From: Mycobacterium sp. GA-1285
GTDB taxonomy: Bacteria > Actinomycetota > Actinomycetes > Mycobacteriales > Mycobacteriaceae
NCBI RefSeq assembly: GCF_001499905.1
Contig: NZ_LQIS01000014.1
Coordinates: 44,419 to 108,418, forward strand
Reading direction: 5' to 3'
DNA: 64,000 nucleotides
Below are positions 16,652 to 25,585 of the stretch, in pieces. Within the stretch, counting starts at the first letter, position 1; every line of letters starts with the position of its first letter. Made by a program: the position numbers and the translations under genes. Below the pieces are notes generated by a model, which was given only the letters and a program-made list of their open reading frames with translations, made no database searches and was not told the DNA's origin.

Positions 16652-17764
16652 ATGTCCTACGAGAGCACCGCGGAACCAATCAAGTTCGGGTACCTCATGG
16701 ACTTCAAGCTGCCCGACCTGTACCCGCAGGAGATGAAGGAAGATCTGTCCAATCCCTTCGAGCTGATCTTCGCCGAGGCGGTCGAGAACGGCGTGATCGA
16801 CCGGCCCATCGAGATCATCTACAAGGAGGTCGAGGGGCTGCCCAAGGGTTCGGTGAAGGCGGTGATCGACGCCTACGGCGAACTCGTCGACGAGGGGTGT
16901 CTCGCGGTGTTCGGCCCGCACATCACCGACAACTGTGTGCCGACCCGCGAGGCCATCGAGGAGCGGTTCCGGGTGCCCGCGCTCAGCGTCACCGGCAGCG
17001 ACGCGTGGCTCGGCGAGTGGACGTTCTCGTTCCCGCAGGGGTCCTTGACCGACGAGCCGATCTTCTGGGCCGACCTGCTGGCCAAGGGCGGCCACCACGA
17101 GGTCGGTGTGCTCATGGAGCAGTCGCTGGTCGGCGAGACGTACGTGAAGAACTTCCGGAACGCGTGCCGTCGCAAGGGGATCAGGATCGTCGCCGAGGCG
17201 GCCATCGCACAGACAGCGCAAGATGTCTCGGAAGCGGTACGCAGCCTGCATGAGGCCAAGGCACAGGCCGTGGTGCACGCCGGCTTCGGCTTCGGCATCG
17301 TCTTCGTCAACCCGGCGCTCGAAGCGCTCGGTTGGGATCCGCCGCGCTTCACCAGCACAGCCTTTCAGAACGCGTGGATCAACCCGATCATGTGGAACGC
17401 GTTCATGGGGTGGACGGGCGTCGACCAGTACGACGAGGGAAACCCCGTCGGCCAGCGGTTTCTCGACAAGTACCAGCAGAAGTTCGGCCGTCGACCGGAA
17501 TACTGTGTGCCGGTAGTGAATTGCGATGTCGCCACGGCACTGCTTCGCGCGTGTGCCGACGCCCATCCGCTGAGTCCGCGAGGAGTCAAGGAAGCGCTGG
17601 AACGCGTCAAGATGATGCCCGCTGCCGCGGGTGCGCCGGGGACCCGCGTCTCGTTCGGCAACTGGACGCGCCGAGCCTGGATGGGCGCCGGGTATCTCGT
17701 GGCCCGAAGGCTCGACGCCGACGGCGTCAACTCTCATCTTGTCGACCGCTTTGGTGAGGAGTGA
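16652..17764 (+). CDS. branched-chain-amino-acid-type substrate-binding protein homologue without signal peptide
   Basis: The 370-residue protein has the fold signs of Leu/Ile/Val-type periplasmic binding proteins (IKFGYLMDF, AVFGPHITDN, GVLMEQSLVGETYVKNFR, AQAVVHAGFGFG). It lacks any N-terminal signal peptide or lipobox, and no ABC permease or ATPase gene is nearby. It is therefore likely cytoplasmic, perhaps binding a pathway substrate or acting as a sensor or carrier; this is inference. It is the first gene of the long unit after operator copy 6. Confidence 0.75.
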   Translation: MSYESTAEPIKFGYLMDFKLPDLYPQEMKEDLSNPFELIFAEAVENGVIDRPIEIIYKEVEGLPKGSVKAVIDAYGELVDEGCLAVFGPHITDNCVPTREAIEERFRVPALSVTGSDAWLGEWTFSFPQGSLTDEPIFWADLLAKGGHHEVGVLMEQSLVGETYVKNFRNACRRKGIRIVAEAAIAQTAQDVSEAVRSLHEAKAQAVVHAGFGFGIVFVNPALEALGWDPPRFTSTAFQNAWINPIMWNAFMGWTGVDQYDEGNPVGQRFLDKYQQKFGRRPEYCVPVVNCDVATALLRACADAHPLSPRGVKEALERVKMMPAAAGAPGTRVSFGNWTRRAWMGAGYLVARRLDADGVNSHLVDRFGEE

Positions 17765-17767
17765 ACC

Positions 17768-18910
17768 GTGACCACTGAAACGCCGAGAACCGACCCGGCC
17801 GCACCGGCCGAGGCCAAGCGGGCGAGACCCTCCTGGCTCGGACCGTCGATTTCGGTGGCGGCCCTGCTTGCCGTGGCCGTGTTCTTCGCCGTCAACACCC
17901 GCAAGGGACCGGGGTCCCCACGGATCGCCAACCCCGACGTCGAGGGAGCACCACGGCCCGTTGAGGTGCTGTTCGGATGGAGCACGTCGACCTGGGTGGT
18001 GATCCTCGAGACCTTCACCGTCATCACGATGGCCGTCATCATCACCCTGTGGGTGGTGCACTGGCGGCGCAACCCGCACAACCCGACGTTGCTGATGGCG
18101 CTGGTCACCTCGTTGATCGTGTGGCAGGACCCGATCATGAACTGGTCTCCGTTCGCGGTCTACAACCCGGAGTTGGCCCACCTGCCCGAGGACTGGCCGC
18201 TGGTGTCGCTGTCACCGACGGTGGAGCCGTTCGTCGTCCTCGGCTACGTGATGTTCTACCTCGGACCCTACTTCCCGGCCATCTGGATCCTGCGGAAACT
18301 GCAGGCCCGCAAGCCCGTCGACTCGTTCGTGTGGCGCCACCCGCTGATCAGCCTGGCGGCCATCATCTTCCCGATCGGGGTGGTCGTGGATGCGGCGCTC
18401 GAGATCACCCTGGTGCGCACCGGCATGTACATCTACTCGCAGGTGCCGCCGTGGGCGTCGATCTTCACCGGGGAACCCCATCAGTTCCCCCTCATCTGGG
18501 AAGTCGTGGCGGTCACATTCGTGATGATCCCCGCCGGTGTGCTGCTCTACCGCGACGACACCGGAAAGTCCGTCGCGGAGAAGCTCGCTCAGCGGGCGCG
18601 GATCTTCGCCTCGAGACCCAGACTGGGCACCTTCGTCGTGATGTTCGTGATCATCAACGTCGCCTATCTTTGTTACGGCGGGCTGTTCGCGATCGTGAAG
18701 GCGACCAAGATCTCCACTTCGGTGGCCTGCCCGTGGCCCTATCCGGAAGTGAAAGTCTATGATCCGCAGGGCTTCTACGAACTCAACGGCCACCCGGGTC
18801 CGTACTCCGTCGGAATCATGTCGACCTGGATGAGCGGGCAACCCGACGGACGCCCCGACGTGGAACTGGGCGCCAAGAGCGACCGATGCGCACCGGAAGC
18901 CCAGGGGTGA
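17768..18910 (+). CDS. AveC-like multi-pass membrane protein
   Basis: The 380-residue protein has about six to seven hydrophobic segments (for example residues 22-42, 75-97, 150-172, 195-215, 240-260 and 285-305) and conserved Trp/Pro blocks such as WQDPIMNW. It resembles the spirocyclase AveC family, named from avermectin spiroketal formation; most mycobacterial members have no assigned function. It starts 3 bases after the previous stop. A second, shorter family member lies at 26442. Confidence 0.7.
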   Translation: MTTETPRTDPAAPAEAKRARPSWLGPSISVAALLAVAVFFAVNTRKGPGSPRIANPDVEGAPRPVEVLFGWSTSTWVVILETFTVITMAVIITLWVVHWRRNPHNPTLLMALVTSLIVWQDPIMNWSPFAVYNPELAHLPEDWPLVSLSPTVEPFVVLGYVMFYLGPYFPAIWILRKLQARKPVDSFVWRHPLISLAAIIFPIGVVVDAALEITLVRTGMYIYSQVPPWASIFTGEPHQFPLIWEVVAVTFVMIPAGVLLYRDDTGKSVAEKLAQRARIFASRPRLGTFVVMFVIINVAYLCYGGLFAIVKATKISTSVACPWPYPEVKVYDPQGFYELNGHPGPYSVGIMSTWMSGQPDGRPDVELGAKSDRCAPEAQG

Positions 18911-18917
18911 ACAGCGC

Positions 18918-19805
18918 TTGACTGAACAGCGCAGTGTCGTCATCACCGGCGCTTCCCGGGGGCTGGGGCTGGCATCGGCGTCTCATCTGTACCGGCGGGG
19001 CTGGCGGGTCATCGCGGCGATGCGGTCCGTCGATGCCGGCATGCAACGGCTGCGTTCGGCGACCGACGCGGCACCCGACGACCCGAACCTGATCGGTATC
19101 GCGCTCGATCTCACCGACACCGCCTCCATCGAGGCGGCCGCGAAGTCGATCGAGGAGACGGTCGGGGCACCTTACGCGCTGGTGCACAATGCGGGAATCT
19201 CGGCAGCAGGCATGGTGGAGGAGACACCGCTGAGCCTGTGGGAGCAGATGTTCGCGACCAGCATCTTCGGACCCGTCGCACTCACCAAGGCGTTGCTGCC
19301 GTCCATGCGTGAAGCCGGACGCGGCCGCATCGTGCTGGTGTCGAGTCAGGGCGGCGTGCGCGGAATGCCCGCCACGGCGCCGTATTCGGCCGTCAAGGGC
19401 GCCCTGGAACGCTGGGGCGAGTCGATGGCCGCAGAAGTCGCGCCGTTCGGCATCGGAGTCACGATCCTCGTGACCGGTACCTACGACACCGAAATCATCA
19501 CGGATGCCGGAACCACCGACTGCCGGGATATGGAAGGTCCGTACGCGTCGCATCACAGCACCATGGACAAGCGTGGCCGGGCCGCGATGCGCATGGCCGC
19601 CAGATCGCCGGAGAAGTTCGCGGCAGGCTTGGCCAAGGCGCTGGACAGTTCCAAGCCGTTCGTCAAGCGGCCGGTGGGCCCCGACGCGCGAATGTTGTTG
19701 ATCGCCAACCGGATGTTCCCCTCGGCCGGGCTGCATCAGATGATCCGGCTGATGATGGGCATCCCGCGATACGGCGCGCTACGAGGAAGCAGGGACAATG
19801 GCTGA
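18918..19805 (+). CDS. short-chain dehydrogenase/reductase
   Basis: The 295-residue SDR has TGASRGLG (about residues 10-17), NAG, the catalytic Ser (VSSQGG) and YSAVK. The chosen start is TTG at 18918, seven bases after the previous stop; no better in-frame ATG occurs before the nucleotide-binding motif. The C-terminal part has VKRPVGPDARM and a hydrophobic end, like retinol-dehydrogenase-type SDRs. The end overlaps the aldehyde dehydrogenase start by 8 bases. Confidence 0.85.
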   Translation: MTEQRSVVITGASRGLGLASASHLYRRGWRVIAAMRSVDAGMQRLRSATDAAPDDPNLIGIALDLTDTASIEAAAKSIEETVGAPYALVHNAGISAAGMVEETPLSLWEQMFATSIFGPVALTKALLPSMREAGRGRIVLVSSQGGVRGMPATAPYSAVKGALERWGESMAAEVAPFGIGVTILVTGTYDTEIITDAGTTDCRDMEGPYASHHSTMDKRGRAAMRMAARSPEKFAAGLAKALDSSKPFVKRPVGPDARMLLIANRMFPSAGLHQMIRLMMGIPRYGALRGSRDNG

Positions 19806-21276
19806 CGTTCGCTTCGAAGCGAAGATGATGATCGACGGCAAGCTCGTCGAGGGTGAGGCGGGTACCTTCACCAACATCAACCCGGCGACCGAGGAGGTGC
19901 TCGGCGAGGTCGCCGACGCCTCGAGGGCCGATATGCACCGCGCGATCGACGCGGCCCGGCGTGCGTTCGACGAGACGGACTGGTCGACGAACCATGGGCT
20001 TCGGCAACGGTGCCTGCTGCAGCTGCAGGAGGCGCTCGAGTCCGAGCAGGAGGAGCTGCGGGAGGAACTCATCCTCGAGGTCGGATGCCCCCGCGCGATC
20101 ACGCACGGCCCTCAGCTCGACGCGCCGTTGGCCGACGCGCTGCGTTACCCGGCGCAACTGATCGACGAATATCCGTGGGAGACATCGTTGGGCGATGCGC
20201 TCGTCTCGGTCACCGGGGTCAACACCACCCGAAAGGTCTGGCGTGAACCCGTCGGCGTGGTGGGAGCCATCGTGCCGTGGAACTTCCCGTTCGAGGTCAC
20301 CATCCAGAAGATCGGACAAGCCCTCGGCACCGGTAACACCGTCGTGCTCAAGCCCGCGCCGAACACCCCCTACAACGCCACCCGGCTCGGCCGACTGATC
20401 GCCGAGAACACCGACATCCCAGCGGGTGTCGTGAACGTCGTCACCGCATCCGATCACTTCGTCGGCGAGGAACTCACCCTTTCGCCGAAGGTGGACCTGA
20501 TCTCGTTCACCGGATCCACCGTCGTCGGCCGGCGGATCATGGAGAAGGGCGCCGCGACGATGAAGCGGTTGTTCCTCGAACTCGGCGGCAAGTCGGCGAC
20601 CATCGTGCTGGAGGACGCGGACTTTGCGGTGGGTTGCATGATGGGCATCGCGCCCTGCATGCACGCGGGCCAGGGATGCGCCAACCCCACCCGGTTGCTG
20701 CTTCCGCGCTCGCGGTACGACGAAGGCGTCGAGATCCTCAAGGGCATCTACGAAGGTGTCGCACCTGGTGATCCGCAGGACCCCGCCACCTTGTGCGGCC
20801 CGGTCATCTCCGACAAGCAACGCGGCCGGATCCGGGGATACATCGACAAGGGTGTCGAGGAGGGAGCGACTCTGCTCGTTGGGGGAGCGGAGGCGCCCGA
20901 GGGCATGGACAAGGGATTCTTCGTCAAGCCAACACTTTTCGTCAACGTGGACAACTCGATGACCATCGCGCAGGAGGAGATCTTCGGCCCCGTGCTCTCG
21001 GTGATCCCGTTCGACGACGAGGACGACGCGGTGCGTATCGCCAACGACAGTCCGTACGGGCTGGCGGGCAACGTGATGGCGGGAACGCTGGACCGGGCCC
21101 TGTCAGTGGCCAGACGACTTCGCGCCGGATTCATCGGGTTAAACGGCACCGCCGGGTACGGCGCCGACACCCCCTTCGGGGGTTACAAGGCCAGCGGTAT
21201 CGGGCGCCAGAACGGTGTCGCAGGTTTCGACCAGTACACCGAGATCAAGTCCGTCGCCTATCCGGCGGGTTCGTAG
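19798..21276 (+). CDS. aldehyde dehydrogenase
   Basis: The 492-residue NAD-dependent ALDH is full length. Motifs are PWNFPFEV, the catalytic Glu in LELGGKS (about residue 260), the nucleophile Cys in HAGQGCANP (about 294), EEIFGPVLSV and the C-terminal FGGYKASGIGR. It probably oxidises an aldehyde produced by the SDR or P450 steps encoded around it. A similar enzyme is encoded at 58491. Confidence 0.93.
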   Translation: MADVRFEAKMMIDGKLVEGEAGTFTNINPATEEVLGEVADASRADMHRAIDAARRAFDETDWSTNHGLRQRCLLQLQEALESEQEELREELILEVGCPRAITHGPQLDAPLADALRYPAQLIDEYPWETSLGDALVSVTGVNTTRKVWREPVGVVGAIVPWNFPFEVTIQKIGQALGTGNTVVLKPAPNTPYNATRLGRLIAENTDIPAGVVNVVTASDHFVGEELTLSPKVDLISFTGSTVVGRRIMEKGAATMKRLFLELGGKSATIVLEDADFAVGCMMGIAPCMHAGQGCANPTRLLLPRSRYDEGVEILKGIYEGVAPGDPQDPATLCGPVISDKQRGRIRGYIDKGVEEGATLLVGGAEAPEGMDKGFFVKPTLFVNVDNSMTIAQEEIFGPVLSVIPFDDEDDAVRIANDSPYGLAGNVMAGTLDRALSVARRLRAGFIGLNGTAGYGADTPFGGYKASGIGRQNGVAGFDQYTEIKSVAYPAGS

Positions 21277-21285
21277 GAGCAAGCC

Positions 21286-22509
21286 ATGCAACTGTTGTTT
21301 GACGACCTCGAGGACTTCGGAGAGTTCGACGATTTCGTGTCGGGCGATGTGCGTGACCCCTACACCGAACTGGCGCGGTTGCGTCGTGAAGAGCCCGTTC
21401 AGAAGATCGAGATCCCTGGTATCCCGGGACAAGAGGGCAAGCCGATCGTCATGGTCTATCGCTATGACGAAGCCCAGCAGATGCTGCGGGACAACGAGAC
21501 GTTCTCGTCGGCGATCATCATCCAGGCGTTCGGCGATGTGTTCGGTAAGCACGTGATGCTCGGGATGGACGAACCCGAGCACGGCAGGCACCGGGCGCTG
21601 GTGGCGAAGGCGTTCTCGCAAAAAGCCCTCGCCCGTTGGGAAGACACGCTGGTCACCAAGATCGGCAATGCGCTGATCGACCGCTTCGCCGACCGGGGAC
21701 GTGTCGACCTGGTCAAGGAGTTCAACTTCCCGTACCCCACGCTGATCATCGCCGGGCTGCTGGGCCTGCCCCAGGATGACTATTCGCAGTTCCAGAAGTG
21801 GTCGATCTCGCTGCTGTCGTTCACCGTCAACCCGGAGCGTGGGCGAGAGGCGTCGATGGCGTTGGCCGACTACTTCCGGCCGATCCTCGGGGCGCGGCGC
21901 GACCAACCGCGTGACGACTTGATCAGCCGGCTGGGCGCGGCCGAGATCGACGGGCAAAAGCTTTCGGACGAGGAGATCTTCTCGTTCCTGCGGTTGCTGC
22001 TTCCCGCCGGTGTGGAAACGACATACCGGGCGCTGGGGAATCTGTTGTACGGCTTGCTGTCGAACCCCGAACAGCTCGAGGCGCTTCGGGCTGACCGGTC
22101 CCTGATTCCGCAGGCGATCGAGGAAGCGGTGCGCTGGGAGCCGCCGTTGATCATGATCACCCGAATCGCTACCCGCGACACCGAACTCGGCGGAGTCCAC
22201 ATTCCCGAGGGTTCATCGGTGATGCCCGTGCTGGGCGCGGCCAACCGGCAGGAGGAACGCTTCCCCGATCCCGACCAGTTCGACATCTTCCGCGAAGCCA
22301 AGGCGAACATCGGGTGGGGTCACGGTGTGCACGTCTGCCTCGGCATGCACCTGGCTCGGATGGAGATGCGGGTCGCACTCAACCTTCTGCTCGACCGGCT
22401 GCCCAACATGCGGCTTGACCCCGCGGCCGAGGAAGCCTACATCCGCGGGCAGGCGTTCCGGTCCCCGACGGCGCTGCCCATCCTCTTCGATCCGCCGGAC
22501 AACCCTTGA
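21286..22509 (+). CDS. cytochrome P450 (copy 2)
   Basis: The 407-residue P450 has an I-helix motif PAGVETTYR, an ExxR motif (EEAVR) and a haem loop WGHGVHVCLG with ligand Cys about residue 351. The usual Phe that starts the haem loop is replaced by Trp, an uncommon but known variation. The TGA stop overlaps the TTG start of the following SDR gene. No ferredoxin gene lies in the cluster. Confidence 0.93.
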   Translation: MQLLFDDLEDFGEFDDFVSGDVRDPYTELARLRREEPVQKIEIPGIPGQEGKPIVMVYRYDEAQQMLRDNETFSSAIIIQAFGDVFGKHVMLGMDEPEHGRHRALVAKAFSQKALARWEDTLVTKIGNALIDRFADRGRVDLVKEFNFPYPTLIIAGLLGLPQDDYSQFQKWSISLLSFTVNPERGREASMALADYFRPILGARRDQPRDDLISRLGAAEIDGQKLSDEEIFSFLRLLLPAGVETTYRALGNLLYGLLSNPEQLEALRADRSLIPQAIEEAVRWEPPLIMITRIATRDTELGGVHIPEGSSVMPVLGAANRQEERFPDPDQFDIFREAKANIGWGHGVHVCLGMHLARMEMRVALNLLLDRLPNMRLDPAAEEAYIRGQAFRSPTALPILFDPPDNP

Positions 22510-23417
22510 GTGACTTCCGCTTCGACGACAGGGTGGTGATCGTCACTGGCGGCGGCCGGGGGATCGGCCGCGGCCACGCACTCTTGCTCGCCGCCAAGGG
22601 AGCCTGCCTCGTCGTCGCCGACAACGGGGCCCAGATCGACGGCCGCGCCGGCGCTTCGCGACCGGCCGACGCAGTGGTCGGGGAGATCGCGCGGACCGGC
22701 GGGCGAGCCGTGGCGTGCGGTGCCTCGGTCGCCGACGAGGCGGGGGCGCAGTCAGTCGTCGACACCGCCCTCGAAGAGTTCGGGCGCATTGATGCGGTCA
22801 TCAACAACGCCGGCGTTCACGACCCGGGACTTTTCGAGACGCTGTCGCACGGCAGGGTCCGCAGGATGCTCGACGTGCACTTCTTCGGAACACTTTTCGT
22901 CACCCGGGCGGCATGGCCGCATCTCGTCGAGGCGGGCCACGGGCGGATCGTCAACACCGTCTCCGAAGCCATGCTCGGCGGCATCCCCGAGCTCACGAGC
23001 TACGGCGCGGCCAAGGGAGCGGTCTGGGGACTGACCCGTAACCTCGCCACCGAGGGTGTGGTCCACGGCATCGGAGTCAATGCGATCGCGCCGCGGGCCT
23101 ACACCCGCATGTCCGTATCGCAGGGCCGACAACTGGCCGAACTGTACGGCATGTCAGAGGACACAATGGCCGAGATCAACGCCAGCATGCCTCCCGAATT
23201 ATGCGCTCCCGCAGCGGCTTTCCTCGCACACCAGTCGTGCCTGCTGAACGGCGAGGTTCTGCTGACGGGAATGGGTGGTGTGTCGCGCCTGGCGGTCGTC
23301 CGCACCCAAGGCATCTGGAGGCAGCACGTGACAGCCGAAGACATCGCCGACAACCTCGACCTGATCATGAACGTCGACGACGCCCATGTGACCGAAGCAA
23401 CCAGGAGTGTCCTGTGA
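22506..23417 (+). CDS. short-chain dehydrogenase/reductase
   Basis: The 303-residue SDR has TGGGRGIGRG, NNAGVHDPG, a conserved catalytic region (NTVSEAM) and YGAAK. It resembles the hydroxyacyl-CoA-dehydrogenase-like SDRs and the gene at 13013. The start is TTG at 22506, inside the P450 stop overlap (TTGA), and the stop overlaps the next P450 start. The Ser in the catalytic position appears within NTVSE, so activity is expected. Confidence 0.85.
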   Translation: MSDFRFDDRVVIVTGGGRGIGRGHALLLAAKGACLVVADNGAQIDGRAGASRPADAVVGEIARTGGRAVACGASVADEAGAQSVVDTALEEFGRIDAVINNAGVHDPGLFETLSHGRVRRMLDVHFFGTLFVTRAAWPHLVEAGHGRIVNTVSEAMLGGIPELTSYGAAKGAVWGLTRNLATEGVVHGIGVNAIAPRAYTRMSVSQGRQLAELYGMSEDTMAEINASMPPELCAPAAAFLAHQSCLLNGEVLLTGMGGVSRLAVVRTQGIWRQHVTAEDIADNLDLIMNVDDAHVTEATRSVL

Positions 23418-24682
23418 CCGATTTCGAGACTGTCGACTTCTTCACCGACGCGACGCTTGTTCCCGACCCGTATCCGTATTTCGATTTTCTACGGTCCAAG
23501 TGTCCAGTGGTGCAGGCGACCCCGTTCAACGTGCTCGCCGTCACCGGATACGACGAGGCACTTGCCGTCTACAGGGACCCCGCCTTCTCCTCCTGTGTGT
23601 CGGTCGCCGGTCCGTTCTCGGGCATGCCGTTCGGACCGGGTGAATCCGATGACGTCAGCGAGTTGATCGAACAACACCGCGCCGCTGTCCCGATGGCCGA
23701 ACACATCACGTCGCAGGACCCGCCGCTACACACCCGTACCCGGGGACTGCTGAACAAACTCATCACGCCCAAGCGCCTCAAGGAGAACGAGGACTTCATG
23801 TGGCGGTTGGCAGATCAGCAACTCGACACCTTCCTCGACAAGGGCAGCTGTGAGTTCCTGGCCGCCTACGCCAAGCCGTTCTCGTTGCTGGTCATCGCCG
23901 ACCTCCTCGGTGTCCCAACCGAGGACCACGACGAGTTCAAGGAGGTCTTCGCGCTCGAAACCGTCGGTGAACTCGGCAAGGAGGCACCGACCTCACACAA
24001 CCCGCTGGAGTGGCTCAACGAGAAGTTCTACTCCTACATCGAGGATCGCAGGCGCTCGCCGCGCGAGGACGTATTGACTGAGCTGGCGCAGGCCAAGCAC
24101 GAGGACGGCTCGACGCCGGACATCGAGGACGTCATGAATCTGTCGACGTTCCTGTTCGCCGCCGGCACCGAGACGACCACGAAGCTAGTCAGCTCGGCCG
24201 TCCGATTCATCGCCGAGAACCCGGATTTCGAGAAGCAACTACGCGACGACCGCAGCAAGATCCCCGCCTTCCTCGAGGAGACGTTGCGGATGGAAAGCCC
24301 CGTCAAGTCCCACTTCAGGATGGCGCGCACCACCACCAAGATCGGTGAAGTCGAGGTGCCTGCGGGAACGACGGTGATGCTTCTCCCTGGTGCCTGCAAC
24401 CGCGACGCCCGTAAGTTCCCCGATCCCAACACCTTCCGGGCCGACCGGTCGAACGTGCGCGAGCAGATCGCGTTCATCCGCGGCGTGCATTCGTGCCCCG
24501 GAGCGCCGTTGGCCCGCGCGGAAGGACGAATCTCGCTGAACCGGATCCTCGACCGGATGACCGACATCGCGGTCTCCACCGACCATCACGGCCCGCCCGG
24601 TGACCGCCGCTTCTCCTATGAGCCGACCTTCATCATGCGCGGCCTCAGTGAACTGCACATCACATTCGCGCCCGTCGGGTGA
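23414..24682 (+). CDS. cytochrome P450 (copy 3)
   Basis: The 422-residue P450 has FAAGTETTT (I helix), EETLR (ExxR) and a haem loop FIRGVHSCPG with ligand Cys about residue 361. It belongs to a different subfamily from the other two, because the haem loop and N-terminus (VPDPYPYFDFLRS) differ. The GTG at 23414 overlaps the previous SDR stop (GTGA); an in-frame extension upstream to 23201 lies within the SDR gene and is rejected. Confidence 0.93.
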   Translation: MTDFETVDFFTDATLVPDPYPYFDFLRSKCPVVQATPFNVLAVTGYDEALAVYRDPAFSSCVSVAGPFSGMPFGPGESDDVSELIEQHRAAVPMAEHITSQDPPLHTRTRGLLNKLITPKRLKENEDFMWRLADQQLDTFLDKGSCEFLAAYAKPFSLLVIADLLGVPTEDHDEFKEVFALETVGELGKEAPTSHNPLEWLNEKFYSYIEDRRRSPREDVLTELAQAKHEDGSTPDIEDVMNLSTFLFAAGTETTTKLVSSAVRFIAENPDFEKQLRDDRSKIPAFLEETLRMESPVKSHFRMARTTTKIGEVEVPAGTTVMLLPGACNRDARKFPDPNTFRADRSNVREQIAFIRGVHSCPGAPLARAEGRISLNRILDRMTDIAVSTDHHGPPGDRRFSYEPTFIMRGLSELHITFAPVG

Positions 24683-24706
24683 CCCAGAGATCGAAGGAGC
24701 ACTGAT

Positions 24707-25585
24707 ATGACCGGAAAGCTCGACGGCAAGGTCGCTTTCATCACCGGAGCCGCCCGGGGTCAGGGTCGCGCGCATGCGATCGCGATGGCCAGAGAGGGTG
24801 CCGACATCATCGCGGTCGACATCTGCCGCGACATCCCCTCCAATCCGTATCCGCTCGCCACACCCGAGGATCTCGCCGAGACCGAGCGCGCGGTCAAGGA
24901 GATCGGACGGCGTGTCGTTGCGCGGGTCGCCGATGTTCGTGAGCGCCAGGAACTTCGGGAGGCCGCGGAATCCGGGGTCGCCGATCTCGGAAAGATCGAC
25001 ATCGTGGTCGCCAACGCCGGCATCCTGCCGATGGCGATGGGCAACCCCGATCCGATGGGCTTCGTCGACGCGTCGGACGTCGACCTGGTCGGCGTGATGA
25101 ACACCGTCGCGGTGGCGCTTCCGCACCTGCCCGACGGTGCGTCGATCATCGTGACCGGATCCACCGCGGGCATGATCCGCGGCACCACGACAAGCCCGGA
25201 CATGGGGCCCGGTGGCGCCGGATACGGCTGGAGTAAGCGCATTGTGATGGAGTACGTCGACGAGATGTGCCTTCATCTCGCACCGAGGATGATTCGCATC
25301 AACGCGATCCACCCCACGAACTGCAACACCCACCTGTTGCAGAACGAAGGGATGTACGGCGTCTTCCGGCCCGACCTGAAGGCCGAGGGCAAGACACCGA
25401 CCCGCGAAGACGCCGAACCGCTCTTCACGCTCTTTCAGGCCATGCCGATCCCGTACATCGAGCCGGAGGACATGGCCAACCTCGGGGTGTTTCTGGCCAG
25501 TGACGACAGCCGCTACATCACCGGCCAGCACATCCGCGTGGACGCCGGGTCACTGCTTAAATGGCCCAACGGGCCGGGCGGCTAA
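24707..25585 (+). CDS. mycofactocin-type short-chain dehydrogenase
   Basis: The 292-residue SDR has KVAFITGAARGQGRAHA, an insertion after VDICRDI, VANAGI, STAG and YGWSKRIV. The insertion with PYPLATPEDLAET and the GQGR motif mark the mycofactocin-coupled SDR group, whose NAD is held tightly and re-oxidised by the redox peptide cofactor mycofactocin. It is the last gene of the long unit. Its stop overlaps the convergent TetR gene by 4 bases. Mycofactocin synthesis genes are not in the window. Confidence 0.82.
   Translation: MTGKLDGKVAFITGAARGQGRAHAIAMAREGADIIAVDICRDIPSNPYPLATPEDLAETERAVKEIGRRVVARVADVRERQELREAAESGVADLGKIDIVVANAGILPMAMGNPDPMGFVDASDVDLVGVMNTVAVALPHLPDGASIIVTGSTAGMIRGTTTSPDMGPGGAGYGWSKRIVMEYVDEMCLHLAPRMIRINAIHPTNCNTHLLQNEGMYGVFRPDLKAEGKTPTREDAEPLFTLFQAMPIPYIEPEDMANLGVFLASDDSRYITGQHIRVDAGSLLKWPNGPGG

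Noticed and set aside
16652..17764. Complete ABC importer for this binding protein
   Set aside because: No permease or ATPase gene is nearby and the protein has no export signal, so transport was not claimed.
16625..18181. 518-codon open frame on the minus strand
   Set aside because: It lies antisense to the binding-protein and AveC-like genes and has Arg/His/Pro-rich shadow composition without any domain.
23201..23413. 71-codon extension of the third P450
   Set aside because: It lies within the SDR gene in another frame; the GTG in the stop overlap gives a normal P450 N-terminus.
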